A DNA stretch of 46,285 bases. It comes from a virus. This document shows positions 7,839 to 15,831 of the stretch, piece after piece (positions within the stretch are counted from its first letter, which is position 1; each line of letters begins with the position of its first letter). The notes under the pieces were generated by a model that had not been told where the DNA came from, ran no database searches, and saw only the letters and a list, made by a program, of their open reading frames with translations. The position numbers and the translations under genes were made by a program. The stretch spans positions 1 through 46,285 of IMG/VR virus record IMGVR_UViG_3300027499_000009. One strand, written 5' to 3'.

Positions 7839-9293
7839 ATGGCGTTCATGAAGTATGCCCGCGCACAGGTCATGCACCCCCGTATCACCGGGGCCGCGTG
7901 GCAGGGCATTCGCAAGCAAGCGTCGTCTGCCCCCACCGCGTCCAAGAACCTCGTCGCGCAGGCAGGCGAAATCCTCGGGGAGCAGTTCACCCCCGACCGC
8001 TACCTCCTTACGCATTGTTCGATTGTGGCGAGTGTGGACGTAGACACCGTGCCGAACGTGAAGTTGGGCACGGAGAAGGTCGGCTCTCGCACCGTCACCC
8101 GCAAGTGGGCTGACTACTACATCAAGCCCGAGTGCGCGCAGTTCGTGAACAACAACGGCGACTCGTGGTCCCGTGAAGTGCTCTTGAAGTCGTTCCGCAC
8201 CTTCATTGGGGCGCACAACTTCTTGGAGCATGTGCAGATTGAGGAGCAGTCGAAGGGGCGCATTATCGACGCCGTGGCCCGCGACATTGGCCCCTCGGTC
8301 TATGTGGACATTCTCGTTGCGACCGACCGCAAGCACGCGCAGTTGGTGCAGGACATTGAGAGCGGCAAGATGGGCACGCTCTCTATGGGCTGCTCCTGCG
8401 AGTTCACGCTCTGCTCTCAATGTGGCAACGTCGCGGTGGACGAGACGGACCTCTGCGAGCATGTCAAGTACTCCAAGTTGAACACCTTCTTCGACGCCCG
8501 TGGGCAGCGCCGGGTCATTGCCGAACTCTGCGGCCACTCCTCGCACGGCGAGACGGGCGGCGTCCACTTCATTGAGGCGTCGTGGGTCGCGGTTCCCGCC
8601 TTTGCAGGGGCGGTGATGCGGAACATTCTCGACCCGGCTTCCGTTACGCCCGAGAAGGCGAAGCAGTTCTCCGAGGTGCTCTCTGCTCCCCCTGCCGAGT
8701 GGGGAACGAACATTCTGCGTGCGGCTTCCGAGCACCGTGTCGCGCAGCAGTTTGACTTCGGGGACATGGGCGACGACGAAGGCGGTGAGGGTGAGGGGGA
8801 GGCCGACGCTGCGGCTCCCGAGAAGCCCGCAAGCCCGTTCGCAGAAATCGAGGACGACCTCTACAACGCGGTCAAGACCCGTGTGAAGGACCGCTTGGAG
8901 AAGGAACTCCGCGAGCAAAACATTGAGAAGGCTCTTGCGACCCCCACGGCTCCCAACGATAGCATTATCAAGGAAGCAACGGCGAAGTTCGCACGCCAAG
9001 CCTACGCAAACACGGTCAACACGCTCGTGCGGGTAGCGTCTTCGGACGCGGCCCTCGTCAATGGGCTTGCAGAAATCGACCGTTCTTTTGGGCTTCGCGT
9101 TCCACAGTCTGTCTATCGCACCGCCCTTATGGTAGGTGCGACGGACAGGTATTCGTCTTTTGACGAATACCTCCGGGCTTGCCACAAGCAGGCACGGAGA
9201 GTTCTCACCCCTTCCGAACTTCGGGTCGCATACCGAATCGGCAACTTGCTCACCCGAAAGGGGAGCGTTCAACCCCCGCAACCGAGGAAATAA
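7839..9293 (+). CDS. Prohead maturation protease with an inserted zinc knuckle
   Basis: This 484-residue protein has a core (residues 45-260) that fits the herpesvirus-assemblin-like prohead proteases. It has a GAHNFLEH segment with candidate His126/His131, then VYVDILVATD, then GTLSMG with the likely nucleophile Ser182. Directly after Ser182 comes a Cys cluster (C185, C187, C192, C195, C206, H208) that probably binds zinc. Residues 290-484 are acidic then helical and could be a scaffold-like delta region removed on maturation. The gene lies immediately upstream of the scaffold and two genes before the major capsid protein, the usual order. The exact catalytic triad is inferred. Confidence 0.78.
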   Translation: MAFMKYARAQVMHPRITGAAWQGIRKQASSAPTASKNLVAQAGEILGEQFTPDRYLLTHCSIVASVDVDTVPNVKLGTEKVGSRTVTRKWADYYIKPECAQFVNNNGDSWSREVLLKSFRTFIGAHNFLEHVQIEEQSKGRIIDAVARDIGPSVYVDILVATDRKHAQLVQDIESGKMGTLSMGCSCEFTLCSQCGNVAVDETDLCEHVKYSKLNTFFDARGQRRVIAELCGHSSHGETGGVHFIEASWVAVPAFAGAVMRNILDPASVTPEKAKQFSEVLSAPPAEWGTNILRAASEHRVAQQFDFGDMGDDEGGEGEGEADAAAPEKPASPFAEIEDDLYNAVKTRVKDRLEKELREQNIEKALATPTAPNDSIIKEATAKFARQAYANTVNTLVRVASSDAALVNGLAEIDRSFGLRVPQSVYRTALMVGATDRYSSFDEYLRACHKQARRVLTPSELRVAYRIGNLLTRKGSVQPPQPRK

Positions 9294-9296
9294 GCC

Positions 9297-10805
9297 ATGC
9301 GTGAGCGTCTGACTTGGAAGCGCGGCGGGGCAACCAATGCTCCCGCTCGGCGTGCCTCTGCCCACCCCGCCTACCCTGACGAGGGTGCGGCCAACCCCGC
9401 GTACCAGCCTGACCCCGAGGCCGACGCCTACGAGAACGGTGACCCGTCCTCTTGGGCCGAAGACCCGCACCCCGGCCCGTACCCGCAGTCGGCCCACCCG
9501 GCGTACCCCGACGAGGGGCCTGCCTCCCCGGCTTACATTGCCAAGCAGGGCTCCGTTGCCTTTGCCTTGGAGCGCAAGGCCGCGAAGTGCGTGCGTTTGG
9601 CTTCCGCCATGCTCGGCCCGAACGCTTCGCAGCACGAGGTCGAGAACCAAGCCCTCGCGTTCATGGACATGAGCGAGCGCGCCCTCCGAGCCTCCCTCTC
9701 CCGCCTCGCCGCACAGGACGAGGGCGATGAGAGCGACGAGCATGAGCAGGAGGAGAAGGAGAAGGCCAAGAAGGCTGCTTACCTCCGTCGCCGCGCCCAA
9801 CAAGAGAAGAAGGACGAGGGTGAGGACGAGGGCACCGAGGAGGAGCAGCAGGAGGTCAAGGGTGGCAAGAAGGCCGCTCTCGCCAAGGCCGCTTACCTTC
9901 GCCGCCTCGCGCAGCAGATTGAGGAAGAAGTCGAGGAAGACGAGGGTGAGGACGAGGACGAGGGTGAGGAGGAGGAGCAGCAGGAGGTCAAGGGTGGCAA
10001 GAAGGCTTCCGCCCTCGACGCCCGCCTTGCTCGCATTGAGCGCCTTCTGACCGCTGGCCTTCCCATGTCCTACATGCAGGAAGAAGCCATGTCTCCCGAG
10101 GAAGCCATGCTGGAAGCCATGCTCAACGAGGAGCAGGGTGCCGAGCATGAGGCACAGTCCTTGGAGGAAATGCTGCTTGAAGAAATGCAGCATGAGGCGC
10201 AGCAGCAGGCCGTGGCCGAGCCGTTCGGCATGATGGCGCAGCAACTTGCCATGCAGGGTGACGCTTCCGGCCCGCAGATTGGCAAGCCTGCCATGCAGGG
10301 CATGAAGGCGCAGCAGCACATGAGCCCCGAGGCGCAGCAGGCCGAGGCGCAGTTGGCCGAAATGCTCCAAGAGGAAGGCATGGGTGGAGTGCTTGGTGCC
10401 GAGTACCAAGACGCTGCCGAGGCCATGCTCATTGACCCGAGCGGGGACAACTACGTTGACCCCGTTTCCGGCATGGTCGTTGACCCGAGCGGTGACGACT
10501 ACGACGACGGCATGATGAGCGACCCGATGGGCCTCATGGACGGTGGCATGGGCGACGACGACGCCCTTCTTGCCTCCCTCTTTGGCGACGAGTCCATGAA
10601 GTACGCCAAGCAGGCCCCCGCCGACGCCGAGGAGCAGGAGGAGGAGCCGAAGAAGGCGCAGCAGAAGTCCGCGTCCCTTCGCCCGCAGCCCAAGAAGGCA
10701 ACCACGGGTGCCACTCGCCTTGGGGGCATCACGAAGGAAGCCGCCGAGGTCAGCGACCTGTCGAAGTTGTGGGAGTCGGCTCCCGATGTGAGCAAGTACT
10801 TCTAA
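9297..10805 (+). CDS. Scaffold / prohead core protein
   Basis: This 502-residue, very acidic, low-complexity protein is rich in Glu, Gln, Met and Ala. It has internal repeats: HPAYPDEG twice (near residues 22 and 70), KAAYLRRxAQQ twice, EEQQEVKGGKKA twice, and VDPSGD-type units near 380-400. It ends in a short ordered motif, LSKLWESAPDVSKYF, probably the capsid-binding tip. GAGGAAA precedes the ATG. The position between the protease and the capsid genes, the helical composition and the C-terminal tip all suit a scaffold. A strong terminator follows. Confidence 0.72.
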   Translation: MRERLTWKRGGATNAPARRASAHPAYPDEGAANPAYQPDPEADAYENGDPSSWAEDPHPGPYPQSAHPAYPDEGPASPAYIAKQGSVAFALERKAAKCVRLASAMLGPNASQHEVENQALAFMDMSERALRASLSRLAAQDEGDESDEHEQEEKEKAKKAAYLRRRAQQEKKDEGEDEGTEEEQQEVKGGKKAALAKAAYLRRLAQQIEEEVEEDEGEDEDEGEEEEQQEVKGGKKASALDARLARIERLLTAGLPMSYMQEEAMSPEEAMLEAMLNEEQGAEHEAQSLEEMLLEEMQHEAQQQAVAEPFGMMAQQLAMQGDASGPQIGKPAMQGMKAQQHMSPEAQQAEAQLAEMLQEEGMGGVLGAEYQDAAEAMLIDPSGDNYVDPVSGMVVDPSGDDYDDGMMSDPMGLMDGGMGDDDALLASLFGDESMKYAKQAPADAEEQEEEPKKAQQKSASLRPQPKKATTGATRLGGITKEAAEVSDLSKLWESAPDVSKYF

Positions 10806-10836
10806 CCCCTTGACCGGGGGGCGAAGCCCTTGACGG

Positions 10837-10873
10837 GGGCGAGAGGCGAAACCTCTCGCCCCCGTGTCTTTTT
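10837..10873 (+). terminator. Rho-independent terminator after the scaffold gene
   Basis: An 11-bp GC-rich stem (GGGGCGAGAGG paired with CCTCTCGCCCC) with loop CGAAA is followed by a run of five T. It closes the head-assembly unit, so the capsid genes probably have their own promoter in 10874-11041. Confidence 0.85.
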
Positions 10874-11005
10874 CTCTGTCCGCTTTCCAATAGAGAGTGC
10901 ATAGCGACCCGAATAGGTACAGCCTCACTTGTCCCGCTGTGGAACGGGTGGGGTTGCGGGTTGGTGGGCAGTCCCGCACACCACTCTGACTTCGGCAACA
11001 CTCCA

Positions 11006-11021
11006 TCCCTGTGAACAGGGA
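11006..11021 (+). promoter_or_regulatory. Leader hairpin upstream of the capsid genes
   Basis: TCCCTGT-GA-ACAGGGA is a near-perfect inverted repeat 20 bases before the ATG at 11042, just ahead of the AGAGG ribosome binding site. The rest of the 236-base gap 10806-11041 holds the terminator at 10837; I see no clear promoter. Confidence 0.4.
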
Positions 11022-11041
11022 GCAACGCCAAGAGGTAAATC

Positions 11042-11752
11042 ATGGCTATGCTTGGACAGGCGAGTGGTGGGTTTACGGAGTCGTCGTCGGCTCTGCGTTT
11101 GCTCCATGTGGGTATCCGCAACACGAACGCTGTGCTGACGCTCGATTCCTTCACCCAAACCAACCCGCCCATCATCACCACCGCCGGTACTATCAGCGCG
11201 AACGTGGACACTTCTGTTCTCGGCGTGCTGTCCGGCTCCGTCGCCATTTCCCGTCCCGACGAGGGCTCCAACTACGTTGGCGGCCCCGGCTCCTCGACGC
11301 TCATTGCGGCGAGCGGCGGCGGCACGGCGAGCACGGCTTCCGCGACGAGCCTCCCGCAAGGCTACGTCCCGCTCGGCCTGTTCATCAACAACGCCGTTGG
11401 CAACGCCTACGAGAACACCCCCGGCCCCGCTTCGGGCCTCGGCCCCTACGTCTCTGCAATGGGCACCTACGCCTCGCAGTTGTTTGAGACGGAGGCGTTC
11501 GTTGCCGTGGGCGCACTCGCGCAGGGCGACGACCTCTCGTACATTCCCGGTGTCCCCCTCATCACCTCGCTGAACGGCTACCTCATGCCGTCCCGCGTGT
11601 GGACGGGTGCCGCCAACGCCTCCTACGACCTTGTGACGACCGCGCTGCAAAGCGCCGTCCTCAACTCGGCAGGCGTTTCCACCACCGTCGCGATTCTTCG
11701 GATGCCTGCGGACAGCACGCAGCCCGAAATCGTGTTCGACCAGCGCATCTGA
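11042..11752 (+). CDS. Probable capsid-associated (decoration) protein
   Basis: This 236-residue protein is rich in Gly, Ala, Ser and Thr with predicted beta structure and no signal peptide. AGAGG lies upstream of the ATG. It is the first gene of a two-gene unit with the major capsid protein and is separated from it by only 16 bases, so both are likely made in large amounts. The composition resembles the structural proteins at 21395 and 27327. A head decoration or minor capsid role is inferred from position and composition; I recognise no family. Confidence 0.6.
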   Translation: MAMLGQASGGFTESSSALRLLHVGIRNTNAVLTLDSFTQTNPPIITTAGTISANVDTSVLGVLSGSVAISRPDEGSNYVGGPGSSTLIAASGGGTASTASATSLPQGYVPLGLFINNAVGNAYENTPGPASGLGPYVSAMGTYASQLFETEAFVAVGALAQGDDLSYIPGVPLITSLNGYLMPSRVWTGAANASYDLVTTALQSAVLNSAGVSTTVAILRMPADSTQPEIVFDQRI

Positions 11753-11768
11753 CGGGAGGGCACGAACA

Positions 11769-12644
11769 ATGTCTGTCGCAAACAGCGTCAAGCAGAAGAT
11801 GATCTCGGAGTACATCAACACTCCGCAGGGTCGTGCCAAGTTGGCCGCGTCCATGACGCAGCCGCTTCGTCTGCGCCGTGACTACATGGCGGTCGGTCGC
11901 AAGACCTTCCTCGTGGAGCAACTGCCGGACGGCGCGCTGCCGATTTACGACAAGGATCCCGACGTGACCGCGTTCGTGGTCGGTGAGGAAGGCGAGAACA
12001 TCGTCGCAATCACCAAGCCGCGCCGCGTCATTTTCCCGCTCTTTGAGATTGCGTCCAACCCCGAGATCCCGCTCACGCAAATCAAGGAGCGTCGTTTCGA
12101 CCTCATTGAGCGCGCACAGGACTTGGCTCGGGCGCAAATCCAAGCAGCCGAGGACGAGCGGGTGTTCTCCGTTCTCGACGCCATCGCCACCAACGGGTTC
12201 GACTCGGTTTCGAGGCAGTTCAACCCCGACATTCCGGTTGTCGCCCCCATCAGCGGCGCGGTGCTCGCGGACGCCTACGCGGAGATTGAGCGCAACGACC
12301 TCCGGGTTGCTCGCGTGTTCATGAACGCTCGGGACTACGCGGACCTCCGCAAGTTCGGTCGTGACATTCTCGACATCGAGAGCCAGCGCGAACTTCTCAA
12401 GACGGGCCTCATGGGCACGCTTTGGGGCGCGCAAATCATCGTGTCGCGTCTCGTCCCGGTCGGCACCGTGTACGTCTGCTGCGAGCCCGAGATGTTCGGT
12501 CGGATGCCCGTCCGTACCGAGTTGACCGTGCTCTCTGCCGACGACCCGAAGGCCCGCACCATCGGCTTCTCGGTGTTTGAGAATATCGGTATCGGGGCCT
12601 ACAACCCCAAGGGCCTCACGCGCTTGACCATCACGCGCGCGTAA
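11769..12644 (+). CDS. Major capsid protein, HK97 fold
   Basis: This 291-residue protein resembles short HK97-fold capsid proteins. Features include the N-terminal helix with REYINTPQG-type sequence, RPRRVIFPLFEIASNPEI, the helix LIERAQDLARAQIQAAEDERVF, the late segment LWGAQIIVSRLVPVGTVYVC, and the typical end FSVFENIGIGAYNPKGLTRLTITRA. The N-terminus is short, which fits a separate scaffold. The terminator at 12667-12705 follows directly. Its last seven residues, RLTITRA, recur at the end of the downstream LAGLIDADG gene. Confidence 0.88.
   Translation: MSVANSVKQKMISEYINTPQGRAKLAASMTQPLRLRRDYMAVGRKTFLVEQLPDGALPIYDKDPDVTAFVVGEEGENIVAITKPRRVIFPLFEIASNPEIPLTQIKERRFDLIERAQDLARAQIQAAEDERVFSVLDAIATNGFDSVSRQFNPDIPVVAPISGAVLADAYAEIERNDLRVARVFMNARDYADLRKFGRDILDIESQRELLKTGLMGTLWGAQIIVSRLVPVGTVYVCCEPEMFGRMPVRTELTVLSADDPKARTIGFSVFENIGIGAYNPKGLTRLTITRA
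12621..12644 (+). repeat. 3' end of capsid gene, mimicked at 13697-13720
   Basis: These 24 bases code for RLTITRA and the stop. They match 13697-13720 at 19 of 24 positions, and every difference is synonymous (four third positions plus TAA versus TGA). Confidence 0.8.
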
Positions 12645-12666
12645 GCCTCCTACCGGGGTTTTCAGC

Positions 12667-12705
12667 AAGGCCGCACACCGCAAGGTGTGCGGCCTTCGCA
12701 CTTTT
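12667..12705 (+). terminator. Terminator after the major capsid gene
   Basis: A perfect 13-bp stem (AAGGCCGCACACC with GGTGTGCGGCCTT) has a GCAA tetraloop and is followed by CGCACTTTT. Confidence 0.88.
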
Positions 12706-12757
12706 AGGGTGGACACCGTGGAGCATTTACGGTACGTTTTCGGAAACGTAGGTGCCC

Positions 12758-13720
12758 ATGCGAGCCGTACCGTGTCCCGTGTCCCCCGAAACCCTGCGCG
12801 ACCTCTACGCCGTGCAGAAGCAGACCGACCAAGAGATAGTCGAGCACCTGTGCGCGCAAGGCCACGATGCGACCTTGAAGCGGGTGCGCGCATGGCGACA
12901 ACGGTTCGGCATTGACACCGTGCCACGGTGGGCACGGCACGAAGTCACCCCTATCGAGGGCACGCTACGGTCGTTGCTCGTAGGCTCCATGCTCGGTGAC
13001 GGGAGGCTCGTCCACCGCACCAAGGCTACGCACTACGAGGAGTCGCACGCAGGGAACCAACTCGACTACTTGAAGTGGAAGGCCGAGGTGTGGGGGTCGG
13101 CATGGGTACGGGACTTACGCGAGGTGCCCGACACACGGGGGTTTCGCACCTACCGCATGTGGACGCACGCCCATGCTTCGCTGAACGAGTGGCAATCCCT
13201 GTTCTACGCGAGCCGGGAGAAAGGGTGGAAGCGGTTCTTGCCCGAGGTGGCAGACCTCGTTGACCCCTTTGCTCTCGCGGTGTGGTTCCTTGACGACGGG
13301 CACGCGGGGTGGTGGCCCGAGTTCGCGTTCGGGGCTGACGAGCCTTCTCGGCAGGTTGCACTCGCAGCCCTCGACAGGTTCGGGCTGCACCCCCGGTGGC
13401 TCCCCCGCAAGGGAAACACGGGGGTGTTCATCCTTGAAGGTGAGGCCCAAGCAGAGCACTTCCTCGCGCTTGTCCGTCCCTTCGTGCCCGCGTGCATGAC
13501 CTACAAACTCGACTTTGGGTTCCTTGGGCGGGGCTATCAGATGCGACAGGTCATGGACGAAGCCGTGCTGCGTCGGTTGGCGGGAGCGGGTGTGCCTTTG
13601 CGAGACATGGCCCGCCGACTTGGAGTGGGGGCGTCCACGGTGTCCCGGTGGCTCCGTGCTCTCGGCGTCGAGCATCCCCGCAAGGTAGGACGGCCCCGCC
13701 TGACGATCACCCGCGCTTGA
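12758..13720 (+). CDS. LAGLIDADG homing endonuclease with helix-turn-helix ends
   Basis: This protein of about 320 residues has two LAGLIDADG helices: LLVGSMLGDG near residue 75 and ALAVWFLDDG near residue 175, each with an Asp at the catalytic place. The segment between them (HYEESHAGNQLDYLKWK) is typical of the LAGLIDADG_2 type. Helix-turn-helix-like segments lie at the N-terminus (residues 10-50) and the C-terminus (MARRLGVGASTVSRWLRALGV). The start is ATG 12758, with GTG 12752 as an alternative; no strong RBS is visible. It is free-standing between two terminators, right after the capsid gene, and ends in RLTITRA exactly as the capsid protein does. Its likely role is to cut a capsid-gene allele lacking it. 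Confidence 0.85.
   Translation: MRAVPCPVSPETLRDLYAVQKQTDQEIVEHLCAQGHDATLKRVRAWRQRFGIDTVPRWARHEVTPIEGTLRSLLVGSMLGDGRLVHRTKATHYEESHAGNQLDYLKWKAEVWGSAWVRDLREVPDTRGFRTYRMWTHAHASLNEWQSLFYASREKGWKRFLPEVADLVDPFALAVWFLDDGHAGWWPEFAFGADEPSRQVALAALDRFGLHPRWLPRKGNTGVFILEGEAQAEHFLALVRPFVPACMTYKLDFGFLGRGYQMRQVMDEAVLRRLAGAGVPLRDMARRLGVGASTVSRWLRALGVEHPRKVGRPRLTITRA
13697..13720 (+). repeat. Capsid-like 3' end fused to the homing endonuclease
   Basis: It codes for RLTITRA plus stop, in frame with the endonuclease, and is the diverged partner of 12621-12644. The upstream flank (HPRKVGRP) no longer matches the capsid gene. Confidence 0.8.
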
Positions 13721-13748
13721 TAGCGTAGGGTGGCCGCAAGGGTCACTT

Positions 13749-13791
13749 GAACCCCCGCCGAGGGCAACCCCGGCGGGGGTTCTCGCTTTTT
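13749..13791 (+). terminator. Terminator after the LAGLIDADG gene
   Basis: A stem of about 12 bp, AACCCCCGCCG with CGGCGGGGGTT, has a loop of about ten bases. TCTCGC and a run of five T follow. Confidence 0.85.
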
Positions 13792-13807
13792 GGGCTTGGC
13801 TCGGAGG

Positions 13808-13826
13808 ACGGTAGCCCGTCAATACC
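13808..13826 (+). promoter_or_regulatory. Candidate late promoter motif, copy 1
   Basis: ACGGTAGCCCGTCAATACC lies 43 bases before the ATG at 13870 and just after a terminator. It matches 27257-27275 at 18 of 19 bases. It contains the half-palindrome ACGG-N4-CCGT. Promoter function is inferred from repetition and placement. Confidence 0.45.
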
Positions 13827-13869
13827 CGCAGAGGGGGGTACACACCTCCTTGTCGAGTAGGTTTCTACC

Positions 13870-15171
13870 ATGAAGCGCACCCGCACAGCGGCAGACGAAG
13901 TTCGCCTTGTCGCCTACTTCGGCAAGACCCCTGACCTCACGCCCTCTGCCAAGTCTCGCTATGAGTGGGAACTTGCCGGGGACGACGCGCTCACCCCCGC
14001 TGCCGAGGCGGCGCTTGTGGACAACCTGCGGAAGCGTATCTTTGGGCCAAAGACCGTAGGGCTCGTGGTTCGCATCCCCTTGTTCGGCAAGTCGCCCGTC
14101 TCGTTCTCGGGCGTGAGCCTGCAAGACCTCCCGAAGAAGTTGCAGGGTGAGGTTGCGAGCGTCGTGGTCCCCTCGGGGGGCTCACACACCATTAGTCACC
14201 CCAACCCCACGAACATGCCCGAGGCACCGCAAGGCACCATGCTCCGCGAGTTCTCCACACCCGCTCCTGACCCTGACGGCCTCACTTCCCGCACCACGAA
14301 GTTGGCGGCGAGCCTTCCGCACGGCTCTCCCTTGCGGCGGTTCCTTGTGGCGACCGTGAAGGAGGCGTGTCCCGGTCACCTTGGGAACCCCATGCAAGCC
14401 CCTCCCGGCTTGTCCGTGGCGAGCGCACCCGGCATGTCCTGTGGTTCTTGCACCTTCTTCTGCCCGACCCGCAACGTCTGCAAGGCGTTCGGGGACTACC
14501 CCGTGTCTGCCGACATGGTGTGCTCCGCATGGGAGGGTGAGGGCGAACTCTCCGAGTTCGGGTCGCTCGTGGCTTCGGTAAGGGTGGCGAAGGGCACCCC
14601 GCGCTCCATGTTGGAGCAGAACCCGACCGCGCAGGTCGAGGTGATGCCCGACGCGGGCATCACCGTCATTCGCTACAACGGGGCCAAGACGGGCAAGCCC
14701 GCCGCCGCCGTCTACTCGGGCCGTAGTGACAAGCCCTTGTGGGACTACTTCTTTGGAAGCACGTTGGCGCGGGAGCAGTACATTGACGACCAAGTGGAAA
14801 AGAGCAAGGCTGCTATGTCCGCTCGGCAAGAGCGGGCGCAGGCCAAGCGGGACTTCCAACACGGCTTGAAGGACGGCGACATTCTCTACTCGTCGTGGGG
14901 CTACGACCAAACGAACATCAACTTCTACGAAGTGGTGGGCGTCGTCGGCAAGCAAGTCTTTATCCGCGAGGTCGAGTCCAAGGTCGTTCGCTCCGAGCGC
15001 GGGTCCGACTATGTGGTGGCCGTACCCGGTCGCTACACGGGCGCAATCTTGAAGAAGGTTCCGCAGAGGGGCTACCGGGGCGAGCCGTATGTGAAGGTGA
15101 ACGACTCGCAGAATGCTTACCCGTGGGACGGCAAGCCCAAGTACGAGACGGCGGGTGGCTTCGGCCACTAA
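13870..15171 (+). CDS. Conserved phage protein with a Cys cluster and a SWGYDQTN domain
   Basis: This is a 433-residue protein. The N-terminus carries the basic motif RTRTAADEVRLVAYFG, like the linkers in the polyvalent protein. Residues about 190-220 hold a five-Cys cluster (CGSCTFFCPTRNVC, later VC) that may bind zinc or an iron-sulphur centre. The C-terminal 120 residues contain DILYSSWGYDQTNINFYEVV, a domain I recall as shared by phage and plasmid proteins of unknown role. Residues 295-330 are coiled coil. A virion or injected role is possible. It follows the candidate late promoter. Confidence 0.65.
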   Translation: MKRTRTAADEVRLVAYFGKTPDLTPSAKSRYEWELAGDDALTPAAEAALVDNLRKRIFGPKTVGLVVRIPLFGKSPVSFSGVSLQDLPKKLQGEVASVVVPSGGSHTISHPNPTNMPEAPQGTMLREFSTPAPDPDGLTSRTTKLAASLPHGSPLRRFLVATVKEACPGHLGNPMQAPPGLSVASAPGMSCGSCTFFCPTRNVCKAFGDYPVSADMVCSAWEGEGELSEFGSLVASVRVAKGTPRSMLEQNPTAQVEVMPDAGITVIRYNGAKTGKPAAAVYSGRSDKPLWDYFFGSTLAREQYIDDQVEKSKAAMSARQERAQAKRDFQHGLKDGDILYSSWGYDQTNINFYEVVGVVGKQVFIREVESKVVRSERGSDYVVAVPGRYTGAILKKVPQRGYRGEPYVKVNDSQNAYPWDGKPKYETAGGFGH

Positions 15172-15234
15172 GCCACCCTACTTTTCTCGTGCAGGGTGTG
15201 TGGGTACGGTGAACCGTAGCCTACGGGGTCGCTC

Positions 15235-15831
15235 TTGCTCATCGCAGTTTCGGGAAACATTGGGGCTGGAAAGTCTACTCTTGCCAAGTCTCTCTGTGAG
15301 CGCGGGGGGCTCCACCTCGTTCCCGAGCCGGTCGAGGACAACCCCTACCTCGCAGACTTCTACGCGGACCCTGTGAGGTGGGCGTACCACGCGCAGACGT
15401 TCATCATGTCCGTGCGGCACGAGCAGCAGAAGCGAGCGCACGAACTCTCCCGTTCGGGCACCTCCTGTTTGCTCGACAGGTGCTTGCACGAGGACCGTAT
15501 TTTCGCAGCCGTGGCGAGGGACAAGGGGTTCCTCGCTCCCCGTGAGTGGAACACCTACGCGACCCTGCACCGGGCCTTGCTCGCGTCGGCCCCTCCCCCC
15601 GAGGTGGTGGTCTATCTCCGCACCACCCCCGAGGTCGCGCAGTCCCGCATTTCGCTTCGGGGGCGGGACGCGGAGGCAAGCATTCCGCTCGACTACCTCG
15701 CGGCCCTACACGCAGAGTACGAGCAATGGGCCGAAAGCATGGAACTCACGACCCGTGTGCTTGTCGTGGACGCCACGAAGAACTTTGCTGACCCCGACGC
15801 CGTGTGGGCTGCGGTTCAAGCCTTCCGGTAG
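15235..15831 (+). CDS. Deoxynucleoside kinase
   Basis: This 198-residue protein phosphorylates deoxynucleosides to monophosphates for the dNTP salvage pathway. It has the P-loop SGNIGAGKST at residues 6-15, the substrate motif EPVEDNPYL followed by a YHAQTFIMSVR helix, the base-binding LLDRCLHED (DRS-type motif), and an Arg-rich lid RISLRGRDAEASIPLDYL. The length is normal for the dGK/dAK/dCK-like family. The only possible start is TTG 15235, because an in-frame stop lies at 15217. The 3' end overlaps the convergent minus gene by 16 bases. It is one of two nucleotide-salvage genes here, with the dCMP deaminase at 33197. Confidence 0.9.
   Translation: MLIAVSGNIGAGKSTLAKSLCERGGLHLVPEPVEDNPYLADFYADPVRWAYHAQTFIMSVRHEQQKRAHELSRSGTSCLLDRCLHEDRIFAAVARDKGFLAPREWNTYATLHRALLASAPPPEVVVYLRTTPEVAQSRISLRGRDAEASIPLDYLAALHAEYEQWAESMELTTRVLVVDATKNFADPDAVWAAVQAFR

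Noticed and set aside
7728-11006. 1092-residue open frame on the minus strand
   Set aside because: Antisense to the protease and scaffold genes, with long Leu and Val runs that are the reverse of GAG/AAG/CAG codons. Both sense genes have clear families and RBSs.
12645-13720. Group I intron carrying the LAGLIDADG gene
   Set aside because: The capsid gene is complete before it, a strong terminator with a T-run follows at once, and I could not find the conserved intron core. It stays a possible ancestor of the arrangement.
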